A DNA stretch of 64,000 bases, from the NCBI RefSeq assembly GCF_947494875.1, contig NZ_CANLWM010000010.1:124001-188000 (forward strand), written 5' to 3'. The translations under genes and the position numbers were made by a program. The notes beneath the pieces were generated by a model that was not told where the DNA came from, ran no database searches, and was given only the letters and a program-made list of their open reading frames with translations. Positions 1 to 8,826 of the stretch are shown piece by piece (position 1 is the stretch's first letter; the number at the start of each line of letters is the position of its first letter). Source of the DNA: an uncultured Williamsia sp. (GTDB taxonomy: Bacteria > Actinomycetota > Actinomycetes > Mycobacteriales > Mycobacteriaceae).

Positions 1-420
1 GTGTTCGACCACCGATCCCGTCCGGATCGTCTCGGCGCCGGTCGACGCGATGCCGACGCCGCAGGCGCGATGCACGGCCCCGCCCGCCCCCCTGAGTTCG
101 CGCCGACCGATCACCTCGCCCCGGAGGCCGTCGCGGCGTATGTGGACGGGGAACTGCGGTTCACCGCTCACATGCGTGCCGCCCACCATCTCGCGCTGTG
201 CGCGGACTGCGCCGCCGAGGTCGAGGCGCAGGGCGCCGCACGGTCTGCGCTGCGCACCTGTGCGGAGGTGACCATGCCGCTCGACATGCTCGGTCGTCTG
301 CGGCAGATCCCGACCCGAGAGATCGATCTGCGTGACGTCGAGGCACGCGGTGCCCGCCGCGGTCCGCTCTCGGCGCCGGGGTTCCCGGTCCATCGTCCCC
401 ACCGGTGGCGCGGTCGGTGA
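1..420 (+). CDS. rseA: Anti-sigma-E factor RseA (zinc-type, 5' end may lie outside the window)
   Basis: This is a small cytoplasmic anti-sigma factor expected to bind and inhibit an extracytoplasmic-function sigma factor of the SigE type. The sequence shows a zinc-associated anti-sigma motif, H63-x3-C67-x2-C70, inside a helix-rich stretch (about residues 36-90) that closely resembles mycobacterial RseA (Rv1222) as I remember it. The C-terminal third is basic and low in complexity. The reading frame opens with GTG at the first base of the window, so the true start may lie upstream; an ATG at 70 would still keep the zinc motif. It overlaps htrA, as in M. tuberculosis, where sigE-rseA-htrA-tatB are consecutive; sigE would therefore be just outside the window. 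Family assignment is firm, the start is not. Confidence 0.85.
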   Translation: MFDHRSRPDRLGAGRRDADAAGAMHGPARPPEFAPTDHLAPEAVAAYVDGELRFTAHMRAAHHLALCADCAAEVEAQGAARSALRTCAEVTMPLDMLGRLRQIPTREIDLRDVEARGARRGPLSAPGFPVHRPHRWRGR

Positions 421-1892
421 CCGACACCGACCGTCGCGGCACCGGCGATCACGCCGACACGGGACCGGCCTCCGGACCCGCACGCCCCGCACCCGACCCG
501 GCCACGGCTGCCGTCTTCGGCCGCCCCGACGGGGTCGACGGGTCCTTCGCCGCCCCCGAACAGCAGCGTGCGCGCCCCCGTCAGCCCGTCACCGCTCCGC
601 CGGATCCCGTTCTGCGGGAGGCGTTCTCGCGACCGGACGACGCGACCGACACCATCGGTCGCGACCCCTACGCCCGCTACGGCGCACCCACGGACGACGT
701 CGACCCGCCCGATCCGTGGCGCGATCCGGGCAGCATCGCGGCGCTGTCGACACCCGCTGTGTCTGCGCCGGAGGACTTCGCGCCGACCGTGCCGGGTCAC
801 CGCCTCGGCGTGCGGGAACTCCTCTTCGACCGGCTCGTGTCGCGGCAGGCGCTCGTCGTCCTCGCCGTCCTGGCTCTCGCCGTCGGCGCGCTCGGCGGCC
901 TGATAGGCCGCTACACCGCCGAGGTGGTCCCGCCCCTGCACTCCGACACCGTCTCGCTGCGTCAGACCGACTCACCGCCGGAGAGCCGGCAGGGCCGTGT
1001 CGCCGACGTCGCCGCCGCGGTCGAGAACGCCGTCGTCGCGATCACGGTCCGCACGTCCGGGGCGGTCGGCACCGGCTCCGGTGTCGTCCTGGACAAGCAG
1101 GGCTACATCGTGACCAACAACCACGTCATCTCCCTCGCCGCGACCCAGCGCGGCACGGTCGAGGTGACGTTCTCCGACCGGCAGCGGGTGCCGGCGCGCA
1201 TCGTCGGACGCGACACCAAGACCGACCTCGCCGTCATCAAGGTCGACGGCGTCGACAACCTCACCGTCGCGGCACTCGGTGAATCCTCGGACCTGCGGAT
1301 CGGGCAGGAGGTGGTCGCCTTCGGGTCGCCGCTGGGCCTCGATCGCACCGTGACGAGCGGCATCGTCAGCGCCACCGGACGTGCGGTGCCGTTGCGCCCC
1401 GACGAGACGTCGGACACCGACGCCGTCATCGACGCGATCCAGACCGACGCCGCGATCAACCCGGGCAACTCCGGTGGACCCCTCGTCGACGACGACGCGA
1501 AGGTCATCGGCATCAACACCGCCCGTGCCGACTCCGGCGGCGGGTCGTTCGGGCTGGGGTTCGCCATCCCGATCGACGAGGCGCGCGAGGTCGCCCAGGA
1601 ACTCATCCGCGACGGTCGCGCGACCCACGCACAGATCGGCGTCTCCGCGAGCTCGGTCCGCAACGACCGTGTGCTCGGCGCGCAGGTCCGCAACATCGTC
1701 GCGGGATCCCCGGCCGCGTCCGCGGGACTGCGCGAGGGCGACGTGGTCACCGAGTTCGACGGACGTCCCATCGACGGCGCCGACGAGCTGACCGTCGCCG
1801 CGCGCACCGCGACGGTGGGCAAGGCGGTGCCCTTCTCGTACTGGCGCGACGGCCGGACCTTCACCGGCACCATCACGCCGGCCGCGGACTGA
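405..1892 (+). CDS. htrA: Membrane-anchored HtrA/DegP-family serine protease with PDZ domain
   Basis: A surface protease for envelope protein quality control. From the GTG at 405 the protein has a Pro/Asp-rich cytosolic N-terminus (about 1-145), one transmembrane helix (about 149-169), a trypsin-like domain and a C-terminal PDZ domain (about 400-490). The catalytic triad is visible as H240 (TNNH), D274 (TKTDLAV) and S356 (GNSGGP). A second GTG at 417 overlaps the rseA stop as GTGA and is an equally good start, shortening the protein by four residues; neither has a clear ribosome binding site. Length and topology match mycobacterial HtrA (Rv1223). Overlap with rseA and a 14-base gap to tatB indicate co-transcription within the sigma-E stress locus. 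Confidence 0.95.
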   Translation: MARSVTDTDRRGTGDHADTGPASGPARPAPDPATAAVFGRPDGVDGSFAAPEQQRARPRQPVTAPPDPVLREAFSRPDDATDTIGRDPYARYGAPTDDVDPPDPWRDPGSIAALSTPAVSAPEDFAPTVPGHRLGVRELLFDRLVSRQALVVLAVLALAVGALGGLIGRYTAEVVPPLHSDTVSLRQTDSPPESRQGRVADVAAAVENAVVAITVRTSGAVGTGSGVVLDKQGYIVTNNHVISLAATQRGTVEVTFSDRQRVPARIVGRDTKTDLAVIKVDGVDNLTVAALGESSDLRIGQEVVAFGSPLGLDRTVTSGIVSATGRAVPLRPDETSDTDAVIDAIQTDAAINPGNSGGPLVDDDAKVIGINTARADSGGGSFGLGFAIPIDEAREVAQELIRDGRATHAQIGVSASSVRNDRVLGAQVRNIVAGSPAASAGLREGDVVTEFDGRPIDGADELTVAARTATVGKAVPFSYWRDGRTFTGTITPAAD

Positions 1893-1906
1893 GTACCCTC
1901 GCAACC

Positions 1907-2392
1907 GTGTTCTCGAGCATCGGATGGGGTGAGCTGCTCGTCCTGGCGATGGCCGGTCTGGTCATCCTCGGTCCCGAGCGTCTGCCGGGTGCCGTGCAGT
2001 GGACGATGCGGTCGCTGCGGCAGGTCCGCGACTACGCGTCGGGTGCGACCACGCAGCTGAAGGAGGATCTGGGTCCCGATTTCGAGGACTTCCGGAAACC
2101 TCTGGCCGACCTGAACGAGCTTCGCGGCATGACGCCCCGCTCCCTGATCACCAAGCATCTGCTCGACGGGGACGACTCGTTCTTCACCGGTGACTTCGAC
2201 GGTCGCGCGTCGGACGGCGTCACCCGCATCAAGCCGGTCTCCGCACCGATGCCCGAGGCGAACCCGACGCCGGCACCCGCCCGCGCGATCACCCCGGCGG
2301 ACGAGCCGCCGTCGCTGTCGAAGAAGCCGTCGGACCCGGCACGCGGACAGCGACAGGGACGACCGTCGGTCGCCGACTGGGACGCGACCTGA
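1907..2392 (+). CDS. tatB: Sec-independent protein translocase subunit TatB
   Basis: TatB forms the twin-arginine signal receptor with TatC and helps move folded proteins across the membrane. The GTG-started protein of 161 residues has the expected short outer N-terminus, one membrane helix (about residues 7-22, with the [11 protein letters not shown] and ILGPERLP features typical of TatA/B), an amphipathic helix, and a long Pro-rich polar tail. The length and tail favour TatB over TatA. It lies 14 bases after htrA on the same strand, as in M. tuberculosis (Rv1223-Rv1224), where tatA and tatC are elsewhere. It is convergent with mrp, only 13 bases away. Confidence 0.93.
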   Translation: MFSSIGWGELLVLAMAGLVILGPERLPGAVQWTMRSLRQVRDYASGATTQLKEDLGPDFEDFRKPLADLNELRGMTPRSLITKHLLDGDDSFFTGDFDGRASDGVTRIKPVSAPMPEANPTPAPARAITPADEPPSLSKKPSDPARGQRQGRPSVADWDAT

Positions 2393-2405
2393 CCGGTCGC
2401 GCCGC

Positions 2406-3575
2406 TCAGGCGTTACGGGTCGTGTCGATGCCCAGGCTCATCCCGGCCAGGCCGCGACGTCGGACGGCGAGGCGCTCGGCGACGGCGCGCAGCGCCGACC
2501 CCGCCGGTGATTCGGGCTGCGAGAGGACCAGGGGCATGCCGGTGTCGCCACCGATCCGCAGGTCCGTCTCGAGCGGGATCTGACCCAGGAGCTCGACGGG
2601 CGCGCCGACCGACCGGCTGAGTCTCTCGGCGACGAGGGCGCCACCGCCCGAGCCGAACGGCTCCATGCGACTGCCGTCGGGCAGTTCCATCCACGACATG
2701 TTCTCGACGACGCCGACGATCTTCTGCCGCGTCTGCAGCGCGATCGCGCCGGCCCGTTCGGCGACCTCGGCGGCGGCCTGCTGCGGGGTGGTGACGACGA
2801 GGATCTCGGCACCCGGGATGAGCTGTGCGATCGAGATGGCCACGTCACCGGTACCGGGCGGCAGGTCCAGCAGGAGGACGTCGAGGTCGCCCCAGTAGAC
2901 GTCGGCGAGGAACTGCTGCAGCGCGCGGTGCAGCATGGGTCCGCGCCACACGACCGGGGTGTTGCCCTTGGTGAACTGGGCGATCGAGATGAACCGCACG
3001 CCGTGGGCCATCGGCGGCATGATCATCTTCTCGACCTGGGTGGGGGCGGCGTCGTTGCCCATCATCCGCGGGACCGAGTGCCCGTAGATGTCGGCGTCGA
3101 GCACGCCGACGCTCAGGCCGCGCTCGGCGAGGGCGGCGGCGAGGTTGACCGTCACGCTGGACTTGCCCACACCGCCCTTGCCCGACGCGACCGCGTAGAC
3201 GCGTGTCAGGGAACCGGGCTGGGCGAACGGGATGACGGGTTCGGCGCGGTCGCCGCGCAGGCTCTTGCGCAGCTCGGTGCGCTGTGCGTCGTCCATGACG
3301 TCGAGTTCGACGCGCACGGCGCCGACCCCCGGGACGTCGGCCGCGGCCTTCGTGACGCGGTCGGTGATCTCGGTGCGCAACGGGCACCCCGATGTCGTCA
3401 GGTAGATCCCGATGTCGACGCTGCCGTCGCCGGCGACGTCGACGGACTTGACCATGCCGAGATCGGTGATGGGCTTGCCGATCTCGGGGTCCGTGACCGT
3501 GCCCAGGGCACGGCGGATGGCCGATTCGGTGTCCGGCGCGGGCCGCCCGGCGTCGCGCGAAGTGTGCTCACTCAT
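2406..3575 (-). CDS. mrp: Mrp/ApbC-family iron-sulfur cluster carrier ATPase
   Basis: A cytosolic P-loop ATPase of the Mrp/NBP35 family, thought to hold and transfer Fe-S clusters to apoproteins. The 389-residue protein starts with an MIP18-type (DUF59) domain (about residues 18-95, including the TTSGCPL segment), followed by the MinD/Mrp ATPase domain. The deviant Walker A is GKGGVGKS near residue 133, and the Walker B-like segment LLLDLPPGTGD carries the Mrp signature. The CxxC found in many Mrp proteins is not obvious near the C-terminus, which I cannot explain by eye. It is the counterpart of M. tuberculosis Rv1229c. It begins just upstream of the convergent tatB end, and the lytic transglycosylase gene lies upstream on the same strand, 72 bases away. 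Confidence 0.93.
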   Translation of the reverse strand: MSEHTSRDAGRPAPDTESAIRRALGTVTDPEIGKPITDLGMVKSVDVAGDGSVDIGIYLTTSGCPLRTEITDRVTKAAADVPGVGAVRVELDVMDDAQRTELRKSLRGDRAEPVIPFAQPGSLTRVYAVASGKGGVGKSSVTVNLAAALAERGLSVGVLDADIYGHSVPRMMGNDAAPTQVEKMIMPPMAHGVRFISIAQFTKGNTPVVWRGPMLHRALQQFLADVYWGDLDVLLLDLPPGTGDVAISIAQLIPGAEILVVTTPQQAAAEVAERAGAIALQTRQKIVGVVENMSWMELPDGSRMEPFGSGGGALVAERLSRSVGAPVELLGQIPLETDLRIGGDTGMPLVLSQPESPAGSALRAVAERLAVRRRGLAGMSLGIDTTRNA

Positions 3576-3647
3576 CGCAGACCAGGGTATCGGCCGGTGT
3601 CCACGCCCCTGTGGGTGCCGTCGTCGAGCGCGACGCCCCCGTGCCCG

Positions 3648-5039
3648 CTACGCGAGGGCCAGTGCGGGTGTGGGTCGCAGCGTCAGCGTCGTGACGGCGC
3701 AGGGCGCGGTCGTCTTCGCCGCGGTCAGCGGACCGGCGGGGTCGCCGGAGAGGGACGCGGGTCCGCACCGGGTGCCGAGGGCGTCGACGGCGATCCCGCC
3801 GACCTCCACCGCCTTCGGCCCCGTCGGGGTGACGGTCCAGGGCAGTGCGACCGTCCGGGCGAGTCCGCACAGCGGGTTGACCCCGCGCAGTGTCGCGGCG
3901 GTGACGGTGGCACTGGTCCCGTCCGCCGAGACCGCGCCGGTCAGGTCGACGGAGCACTCGACGGGTCCTGCCGGTGACGTCACCGCGAGGGAGCCGCTCG
4001 CCGTGAACTTCGTGTTCACCGCGGAGAACCGCGTCGCGCCGTCCGGTGCGGCCGGCGCCGGTGCGCCCGGCGATCCCGGCACGGCAGGTGCGGGAGCGCC
4101 CGGACGGACGGGTGCCGCCGGTCGGACAGGGGTCGCGGGCGGCGCCGGCAGACCCGACACCGGGGTCGTCGGGACGGCACCCGTGGCGTAGCCGATCGCC
4201 CAGGCGAGGACCTCGGTCGCATACGGCACCGACTGGTTGTAGCGGAGCACCGACGACACCCGGTGGACCGGGTTCATGATGTCGGAGACGCCGGCGCACA
4301 GGTACCGGGCGGCGGAGTAGGAGGCGTCGAACAGGTTGTTCGGGTCGGCCCTGCCGTCGCCGTTGGCGTCGGCGCCCCAGGCGGCCCAGGTGCTGGGGAT
4401 GAACTGCATCGGTCCGACCGCCCGGTCGTGGATCGGGTCGCCGTCGATCGCACCCTTGTCGGTGTCGGTGATGACGGCGTCACCGGCGTTGGAGCCGTCG
4501 AGCACGGGACCCAGGATCGGGGTGAGCGTGGTGCCGGAGGAGTCGACGTTGCCGTTGCCGGCGTGACCGCTCTCGATCCGTCCGATCCCGGCGAGCAGGT
4601 ACCACGGCATCTTGCAGCCGGGGTTCTCGCTGCCGATGCGGTCGGCCGCGAGCTTGTAGGCCTTCATGGCGATCCCGGGGATGCCGAGGGGCCCGGAGGG
4701 GAGCGCAGGGGCGAGCACGCGGACGCCCGCGGCGGGTGCCGCGGTGGCGGCTCCGGGCGGTGCCGCGGGAGGCGGTGCGATGCGCGAGGCCCGGTCGCTC
4801 ACCGGGGCCATCATGGCGGCTGGGGTGGCCTGCGCGGCGTCGGGAACAGGGAGGCGTTGTGCGCTCGAGGTGGAGGCGCCCAGCACGACGATGCCGAGGA
4901 GGAGGCTCGTGACGCCCGCCGTGAACACCCGACCCGACATGTGCGTCGACGCCTCACGCCAGCCGCCCGACACCGCCGTCGTCGCGGTGCGTGCGCCGCG
5001 GCGCATCGCGCCCATCGCCGCCCGTCCCCGTCCGTCCAT
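3648..5039 (-). CDS. Secreted or membrane-anchored lytic murein transglycosylase
   Basis: A predicted peptidoglycan-cleaving enzyme acting outside the membrane. The chosen ATG at 5039 is preceded by AGGAG about 10 bases upstream; the open frame continues further but reads as non-coding. The protein has a basic N-terminus, a hydrophobic export segment (about residues 38-60), an Ala/Pro linker, and an SLT-type domain (about 125-310). The likely catalytic acid is E156 in RIESGHAG, and the later GPMQFIPSTWAAWG segment is typical of the family. A Pro/Ala linker then leads to a C-terminal domain of about 130 residues that I do not recognise. Position and layout match M. tuberculosis Rv1230c. The start could be a few residues later. 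Confidence 0.85.
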   Translation of the reverse strand: MDGRGRAAMGAMRRGARTATTAVSGGWREASTHMSGRVFTAGVTSLLLGIVVLGASTSSAQRLPVPDAAQATPAAMMAPVSDRASRIAPPPAAPPGAATAAPAAGVRVLAPALPSGPLGIPGIAMKAYKLAADRIGSENPGCKMPWYLLAGIGRIESGHAGNGNVDSSGTTLTPILGPVLDGSNAGDAVITDTDKGAIDGDPIHDRAVGPMQFIPSTWAAWGADANGDGRADPNNLFDASYSAARYLCAGVSDIMNPVHRVSSVLRYNQSVPYATEVLAWAIGYATGAVPTTPVSGLPAPPATPVRPAAPVRPGAPAPAVPGSPGAPAPAAPDGATRFSAVNTKFTASGSLAVTSPAGPVECSVDLTGAVSADGTSATVTAATLRGVNPLCGLARTVALPWTVTPTGPKAVEVGGIAVDALGTRCGPASLSGDPAGPLTAAKTTAPCAVTTLTLRPTPALALA

Positions 5040-5235
5040 CACCCGCGTGCTCCTGTGACCCGCTCGTCGCGAGGGCCGACGCGCATGCGCACACCGACTC
5101 CCACTGTGGAACTTCACGATTCGACATCTGCGCCTGTGCGCAGACGTCGCTCGACTGCCCTCCGCCGGCCCCGAGGCGGACTGTGAGCCACGATACATAT
5201 GTGGCCAGGGCGGCCGGTGCGTTTCGCCGGGACGC

Positions 5236-5751
5236 TCAGGAACGCCGGGAGCGGTCCTCGTCGCCGTCGGCCTCGGTGAGGGCCGCGCGCATCTCGGTCA
5301 GCAGGTCGTCGAGTTCACGCCGCAGGTAGTCGCGGGTCACGGTGTCACCGACGGCGAGACGCACCGCCGCCAGCTCACGCGCCAGGAACTCGGTGTCGGC
5401 CTTGGTCTGCTCCCCGCGGGCGCGGTCCTCCTCGATGGTGATGCGGTCACGTGTCTCCTGCCGGTTCTGGGCCAGCAGGATCAGGGGCGCCGCGTAGGCG
5501 GCCTGCGTCGAGAACGCCAGGTTGAGCAGGATGAAGGGGTAGGGGTCCCATCGGATGCTGACCGCGACGAGGTTGAGCGCGATCCACACGACCACGACGA
5601 CCGTCTGGATCGCCAGGTACCGCCCGGTGCCGAGGAAGCGCGCGAGTTTCTCCGCGTAGACGCCGACCAGGTCGGAGTCGACGTGCACCCCGAACCCGCG
5701 CCGCCGGGGGCGGGGGGTGTCGAGGCGGCTGCGGGACCGTTCCGGGCTCAT
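5236..5751 (-). CDS. DUF1003 family two-helix membrane protein
   Basis: A 171-residue membrane protein of the DUF1003 family, function unknown. It shows two closely spaced hydrophobic helices (about residues 46-62 and 72-93) separated by the short RWDPYPFILLN segment typical of the family, then a charged C-terminal helix likely to form a coiled coil. The ATG at 5749-5751 overlaps the TGA of the MgtE_N/CBS gene as ATGA, so translation of the two is probably coupled. The same pairing occurs in M. tuberculosis (Rv1232c-Rv1231c). The overlap suggests it is a membrane partner of the soluble MgtE_N/CBS protein, but that is inference. Confidence 0.88.
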   Translation of the reverse strand: MSPERSRSRLDTPRPRRRGFGVHVDSDLVGVYAEKLARFLGTGRYLAIQTVVVVVWIALNLVAVSIRWDPYPFILLNLAFSTQAAYAAPLILLAQNRQETRDRITIEEDRARGEQTKADTEFLARELAAVRLAVGDTVTRDYLRRELDDLLTEMRAALTEADGDEDRSRRS

Positions 5752-7070
5752 CGGAGGCTCCCGCCGTCGACACCGGCCGGGGCCGACCTGTCGCGCCGGG
5801 ACTCCCCGGGTTCGCGGTCGCGCCAGTCCTCGGGCAGCAGGTGGTCGAGGAGGTCGTCGACGGTCACCGCGCCGAGCAGATGGCCCTCGGCGTCGACGAC
5901 GGGCCCGCACACGAGGTTGTAGGTGGCGAAGTACCGCGTCACCTGCTCGAGGGAGTCCTCCGGCCCCAGATGGGACAGGTCGGTGTCGACGATGCCGCCG
6001 ACGAGGTCCGCCGGCGGCTCGCGCAGGAGCTTCTGCAGGTGGACACAGCCGAGGTATTTGCCGGTGGGCGTCGCCGTCGGGGGGCGGACGACGAACGTCA
6101 GGCTCGCCGACGCCGGAGTGAGGTCGGGGTTGCGGGCCCGGGCGAGCGCCTCGGCGACGGTGGTGCTCGGCGTGACGACCGTCGGCTCGGGCGTCATCAG
6201 ACCGCCGGCGGTGTCGGGGGAGAAGGTGAGCAGGCGGCGCACAGGAGCCGAGTCCTCGGGGTCCATGAGCTGCAGCAGCGCCTCTGCCTCGAGGTCGGGC
6301 AGCTCGCCGAGGAGGTCCGCCGCGTCGTCGGGGTCCATCGCCTCGAGGACGTCCGCGGCCCGGTCGACCTCCATGTGCGACAGGAGATCGGTCTGGTCGT
6401 CGACGGGGAGCTCCTGCACGACGTCGGCGAGTCGTTCGTCGTCGAGTGCGGCGGCGATCTCCTGGCGTCGTTTGCTGGGGAGCTCGCGCAGCGCGTTGGC
6501 GACGTCGGCGGCGCGCATGCCGTCGAACTGCGAGAGCGCCTGCGAGACGGCCTGTCCCGGCAGCTGCAGCGCGCTGTGGTTGAGCCCACGGATCGCGGGC
6601 CACTCGACGACGTGGGTCCCCCCGCGCCGACGCAGGCGCGACCGGTTCGCCCGCACGGCGACACGGCACACCACCCAGTCGCGCGTACGCGTGCGCTCGA
6701 TGGCCAGGTCGACCACGATCACGTCGATCCCCGCGAGGTCCGGCAGGTCGGGATCGTCCACCCGGACGCGCGTGTCGAGGATCTGGCCGATCGCCAGGGC
6801 CTCGCCGGGGCGCAGGTCGAGACGGCGCAGGCTCACCGTCCCGGTGTTCAGGGTCACCGACGTCGTCTCGATGGAGGTCACGCGCAGCATCGGCACGAAG
6901 ATGCGGCGACGGGTGGTCAGTTCGACCGCGAGTCCGAGCGCCCGCGGGGGAGCGGAATCGTGCCGGATGGACAGGACGAGGTCGCGGACGCGCCCGATGG
7001 ACTCGCCGTCGGGACCGAGCACCGCCAGTCCCACGAGCCGGGCCACGAACACCTTGCCCACATTTGCCAT
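5748..7070 (-). CDS. PRC-barrel, MgtE_N and CBS domain protein without a transport domain
   Basis: A soluble 440-residue protein. The N-terminal part (about 1-150) looks like two PRC-barrel segments, followed by an all-helical MgtE_N domain (about 165-300, with repeated ELP and MDPDDAADLL motifs) and a pair of CBS motifs (about 300-420, ending AVTVDDLLDHLLPEDW). In MgtE magnesium channels these regulatory domains precede a five-helix pore, but here the protein stops after the CBS pair and has no membrane helix. It matches M. tuberculosis Rv1232c in layout. The start ATG at 7070 lacks an obvious Shine-Dalgarno sequence. It overlaps the DUF1003 gene by four bases. A sensor of Mg2+ or nucleotides is plausible but not shown. 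Confidence 0.88.
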   Translation of the reverse strand: MANVGKVFVARLVGLAVLGPDGESIGRVRDLVLSIRHDSAPPRALGLAVELTTRRRIFVPMLRVTSIETTSVTLNTGTVSLRRLDLRPGEALAIGQILDTRVRVDDPDLPDLAGIDVIVVDLAIERTRTRDWVVCRVAVRANRSRLRRRGGTHVVEWPAIRGLNHSALQLPGQAVSQALSQFDGMRAADVANALRELPSKRRQEIAAALDDERLADVVQELPVDDQTDLLSHMEVDRAADVLEAMDPDDAADLLGELPDLEAEALLQLMDPEDSAPVRRLLTFSPDTAGGLMTPEPTVVTPSTTVAEALARARNPDLTPASASLTFVVRPPTATPTGKYLGCVHLQKLLREPPADLVGGIVDTDLSHLGPEDSLEQVTRYFATYNLVCGPVVDAEGHLLGAVTVDDLLDHLLPEDWRDREPGESRRDRSAPAGVDGGSLR

Positions 7071-7142
7071 GGCTGTAAGGGTAATGGGGCCCTCGGGCGG
7101 CGATGGACCAGTCCTCGGCGGACGGACACAGGGAGGTGAGGC

Positions 7143-8102
7143 GTGCAGACGACGACAGCGGCACAGGGCCGGTCCGCGGCGCGGCGCACGGTCCTCGCGG
7201 TGCCGGGCAACTCGTCCCGGATGCTCGCCAAGGCCCGGGACTCCGCGGCCGACGAGGTCTTCTGTGACCTCGAGGACGCGGTGCCGCCGTCGGAGAAGGA
7301 GGGCGCACGCGCCGGGATCGTCGCCGCGCTGAACTCCGGCGGTTGGCGACCGGGCCGTCGCGCGGTGCGCGTCAACGGCTGGTCCGGACCGTGGACGCAC
7401 GAGGACATCATCACCGTGGTGACGGGCGCGGGCGCCCATCTCGACTCGGTGATCCTGCCCAAGGTCCGGTCGGGTGCGGAGGTCGTCGCGGCGGCCCTCC
7501 TGCTCGACCAGCTGGAGATGCGGTGCGACCTCGCACCCCGGTCGATCGCGCTGCAGGCCCAGATCGAGGACGCGGTGGCGCTGACGAGGATCGACGAGAT
7601 CGCCTCGGCCTCACCGCGTCTGGAGGCACTCGTGATCGGCCCGGCCGACATGGCCGCCGACCTCGGGATGCGGACCCTCACCACCGGCGAACAGCCGGTG
7701 GGCTACACACTCGGCGACGCCCACCACCATGTGATGATGACGGTGCTGGTCGCCGCCCGCGCGCACGGCCTGGCCGCGGTCGACGGGCCATACCTCGCGC
7801 TGGAGAACCCGGATGGCCTGCGCCGCATCGCTTCCGCCGCCGCGGCACTGGGGTTCGACGGGAAGTGGGTCATCCACCCCGGCCAGATCGACACCGTGAA
7901 CGAGGTGTTCACGCCACCGGCCGATGCCGTCGCTGCCGCCCGGTCGTTGCTCGACGCCTACGGGACCGCCACCGCCGACGCCCGCGGTGCCGCACGGCAC
8001 GGCGGGGAGATGATCGACGAGGCGAGCGCGGCCATGGCCCGGTCGGTGCTCGCCCGCGCCGCCGCGGCGGGAACGGACATCGCCCGCCAGACGTTCTCCT
8101 GA
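7143..8102 (+). CDS. citE: HpcH/HpaI aldolase / CitE-like citrate lyase beta-subunit homologue
   Basis: A TIM-barrel lyase of the CitE family, which cleaves or forms acyl-CoA thioesters such as citramalyl-CoA or malyl-CoA. The 319-residue protein begins at GTG 7143 after a strong GGAGGTGAG. Family features include VLAVPGNSSRML near the N-terminus, DLEDAVPPSEK for metal and CoA binding, RVNGW, and VIGPADMAADLG; the ending contains the FDGKWVIHPGQI segment. No other citrate lyase subunits are nearby, so it is a stand-alone CitE-like enzyme; its substrate cannot be told from sequence alone. It is divergent from the MgtE_N gene and 26 bases upstream of the small stress protein gene, so those two may be co-transcribed. 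Confidence 0.9.
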   Translation: MQTTTAAQGRSAARRTVLAVPGNSSRMLAKARDSAADEVFCDLEDAVPPSEKEGARAGIVAALNSGGWRPGRRAVRVNGWSGPWTHEDIITVVTGAGAHLDSVILPKVRSGAEVVAAALLLDQLEMRCDLAPRSIALQAQIEDAVALTRIDEIASASPRLEALVIGPADMAADLGMRTLTTGEQPVGYTLGDAHHHVMMTVLVAARAHGLAAVDGPYLALENPDGLRRIASAAAALGFDGKWVIHPGQIDTVNEVFTPPADAVAAARSLLDAYGTATADARGAARHGGEMIDEASAAMARSVLARAAAAGTDIARQTFS

Positions 8103-8128
8103 CGAGACCACGAGAAGAGGAAGAGACC

Positions 8129-8617
8129 ATGACGAACCCGCTCGGACCCCGCCAGGGACAAGGTCCCGGCCTGCCCACGCCGCCCTCGGGGTGGCCGATC
8201 GGCTCGTACGGCACCTACGCCGAGGCGCAGAAGGCGGTGGATTACCTGTCGGACCAGCACTTCCCGGTCCAGGGCGTCACCATCGTCGGCGTCGACCTCA
8301 TGCAGGTGGAGCGCGTCACCGGCCGCCTCACCTGGGGGCGCGTCATCGGCGGCGGCATCGCGTCGGGCGCCTGGCTCGGTCTGTTCGTCGGCCTGCTGCT
8401 CAGCATCGTCACCGGCAATCTGTTGCCGTCCTTGGTCTTCGGCCTGATCTTCGGTGCGCTGTTCGGCGTCATCTCCGCGTCGCTGGCATACGGCGCCACC
8501 CGCGGTCAGCGCGACTTCGCCTCGACCATGCAACTGGTCGCAGGTCGTTACGACGTGATCTGCGATCCCAAGACCGCGGAGCAGGCGCGCGATCTGCTGG
8601 CGCGCACCGCGATCTGA
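8129..8617 (+). CDS. General stress protein-like small membrane protein
   Basis: A 162-residue protein with an N-terminal soluble domain (about 25-65, with SYGTYAEAQKAVDYLSDQHFPVQGV) of the kind annotated as general stress protein 17M/YflT-like. Two hydrophobic helices follow (about 75-97 and 100-123), and a short C-terminal soluble part ends the protein. It matches M. tuberculosis Rv1234 in position and layout: directly upstream of lpqY. The ATG at 8129 is preceded by AGAGGAAGAG. Function is unknown; the fold suggests membrane regulation of some ligand-binding domain. It may be co-transcribed with the CitE-like gene upstream. Confidence 0.82.
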   Translation: MTNPLGPRQGQGPGLPTPPSGWPIGSYGTYAEAQKAVDYLSDQHFPVQGVTIVGVDLMQVERVTGRLTWGRVIGGGIASGAWLGLFVGLLLSIVTGNLLPSLVFGLIFGALFGVISASLAYGATRGQRDFASTMQLVAGRYDVICDPKTAEQARDLLARTAI

Positions 8618-8727
8618 TCTCCGCGCCCCGGTGGCGTCCGCGATGTCCGATCCAACACGCCCGGGCATTCGCGGACGACGGTGTGACCTGCACTGATCTC
8701 GGAGTTGGCACGGTCATCCCGAATGTG

Positions 8728-8755
8728 TTGCGTGTCACGAAACCGCCCCTATAAC
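8728..8755 (+). promoter_or_regulatory. Candidate promoter for lpqY-sugABC
   Basis: TTGCGT at 8728-8733 and TATAAC at 8750-8755 are separated by 16 bases, a good match to a housekeeping sigma promoter. It lies 71 bases upstream of the lpqY start in an otherwise empty 209-base gap (8618-8826). No operator could be assigned by eye. Confidence 0.5.
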
Positions 8756-8826
8756 GTATCGCCTCAGGCATTCGATGGCGCACGCCGGACCTCCGGTTGT
8801 CGTGCACTGGCCGCAAGGAGGCGCGC

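Noticed and set aside
8618-8826. Small gene in the gap before lpqY
   Set aside because: Short frames there lack a ribosome site and coding character; the gap is better explained as the promoter region.
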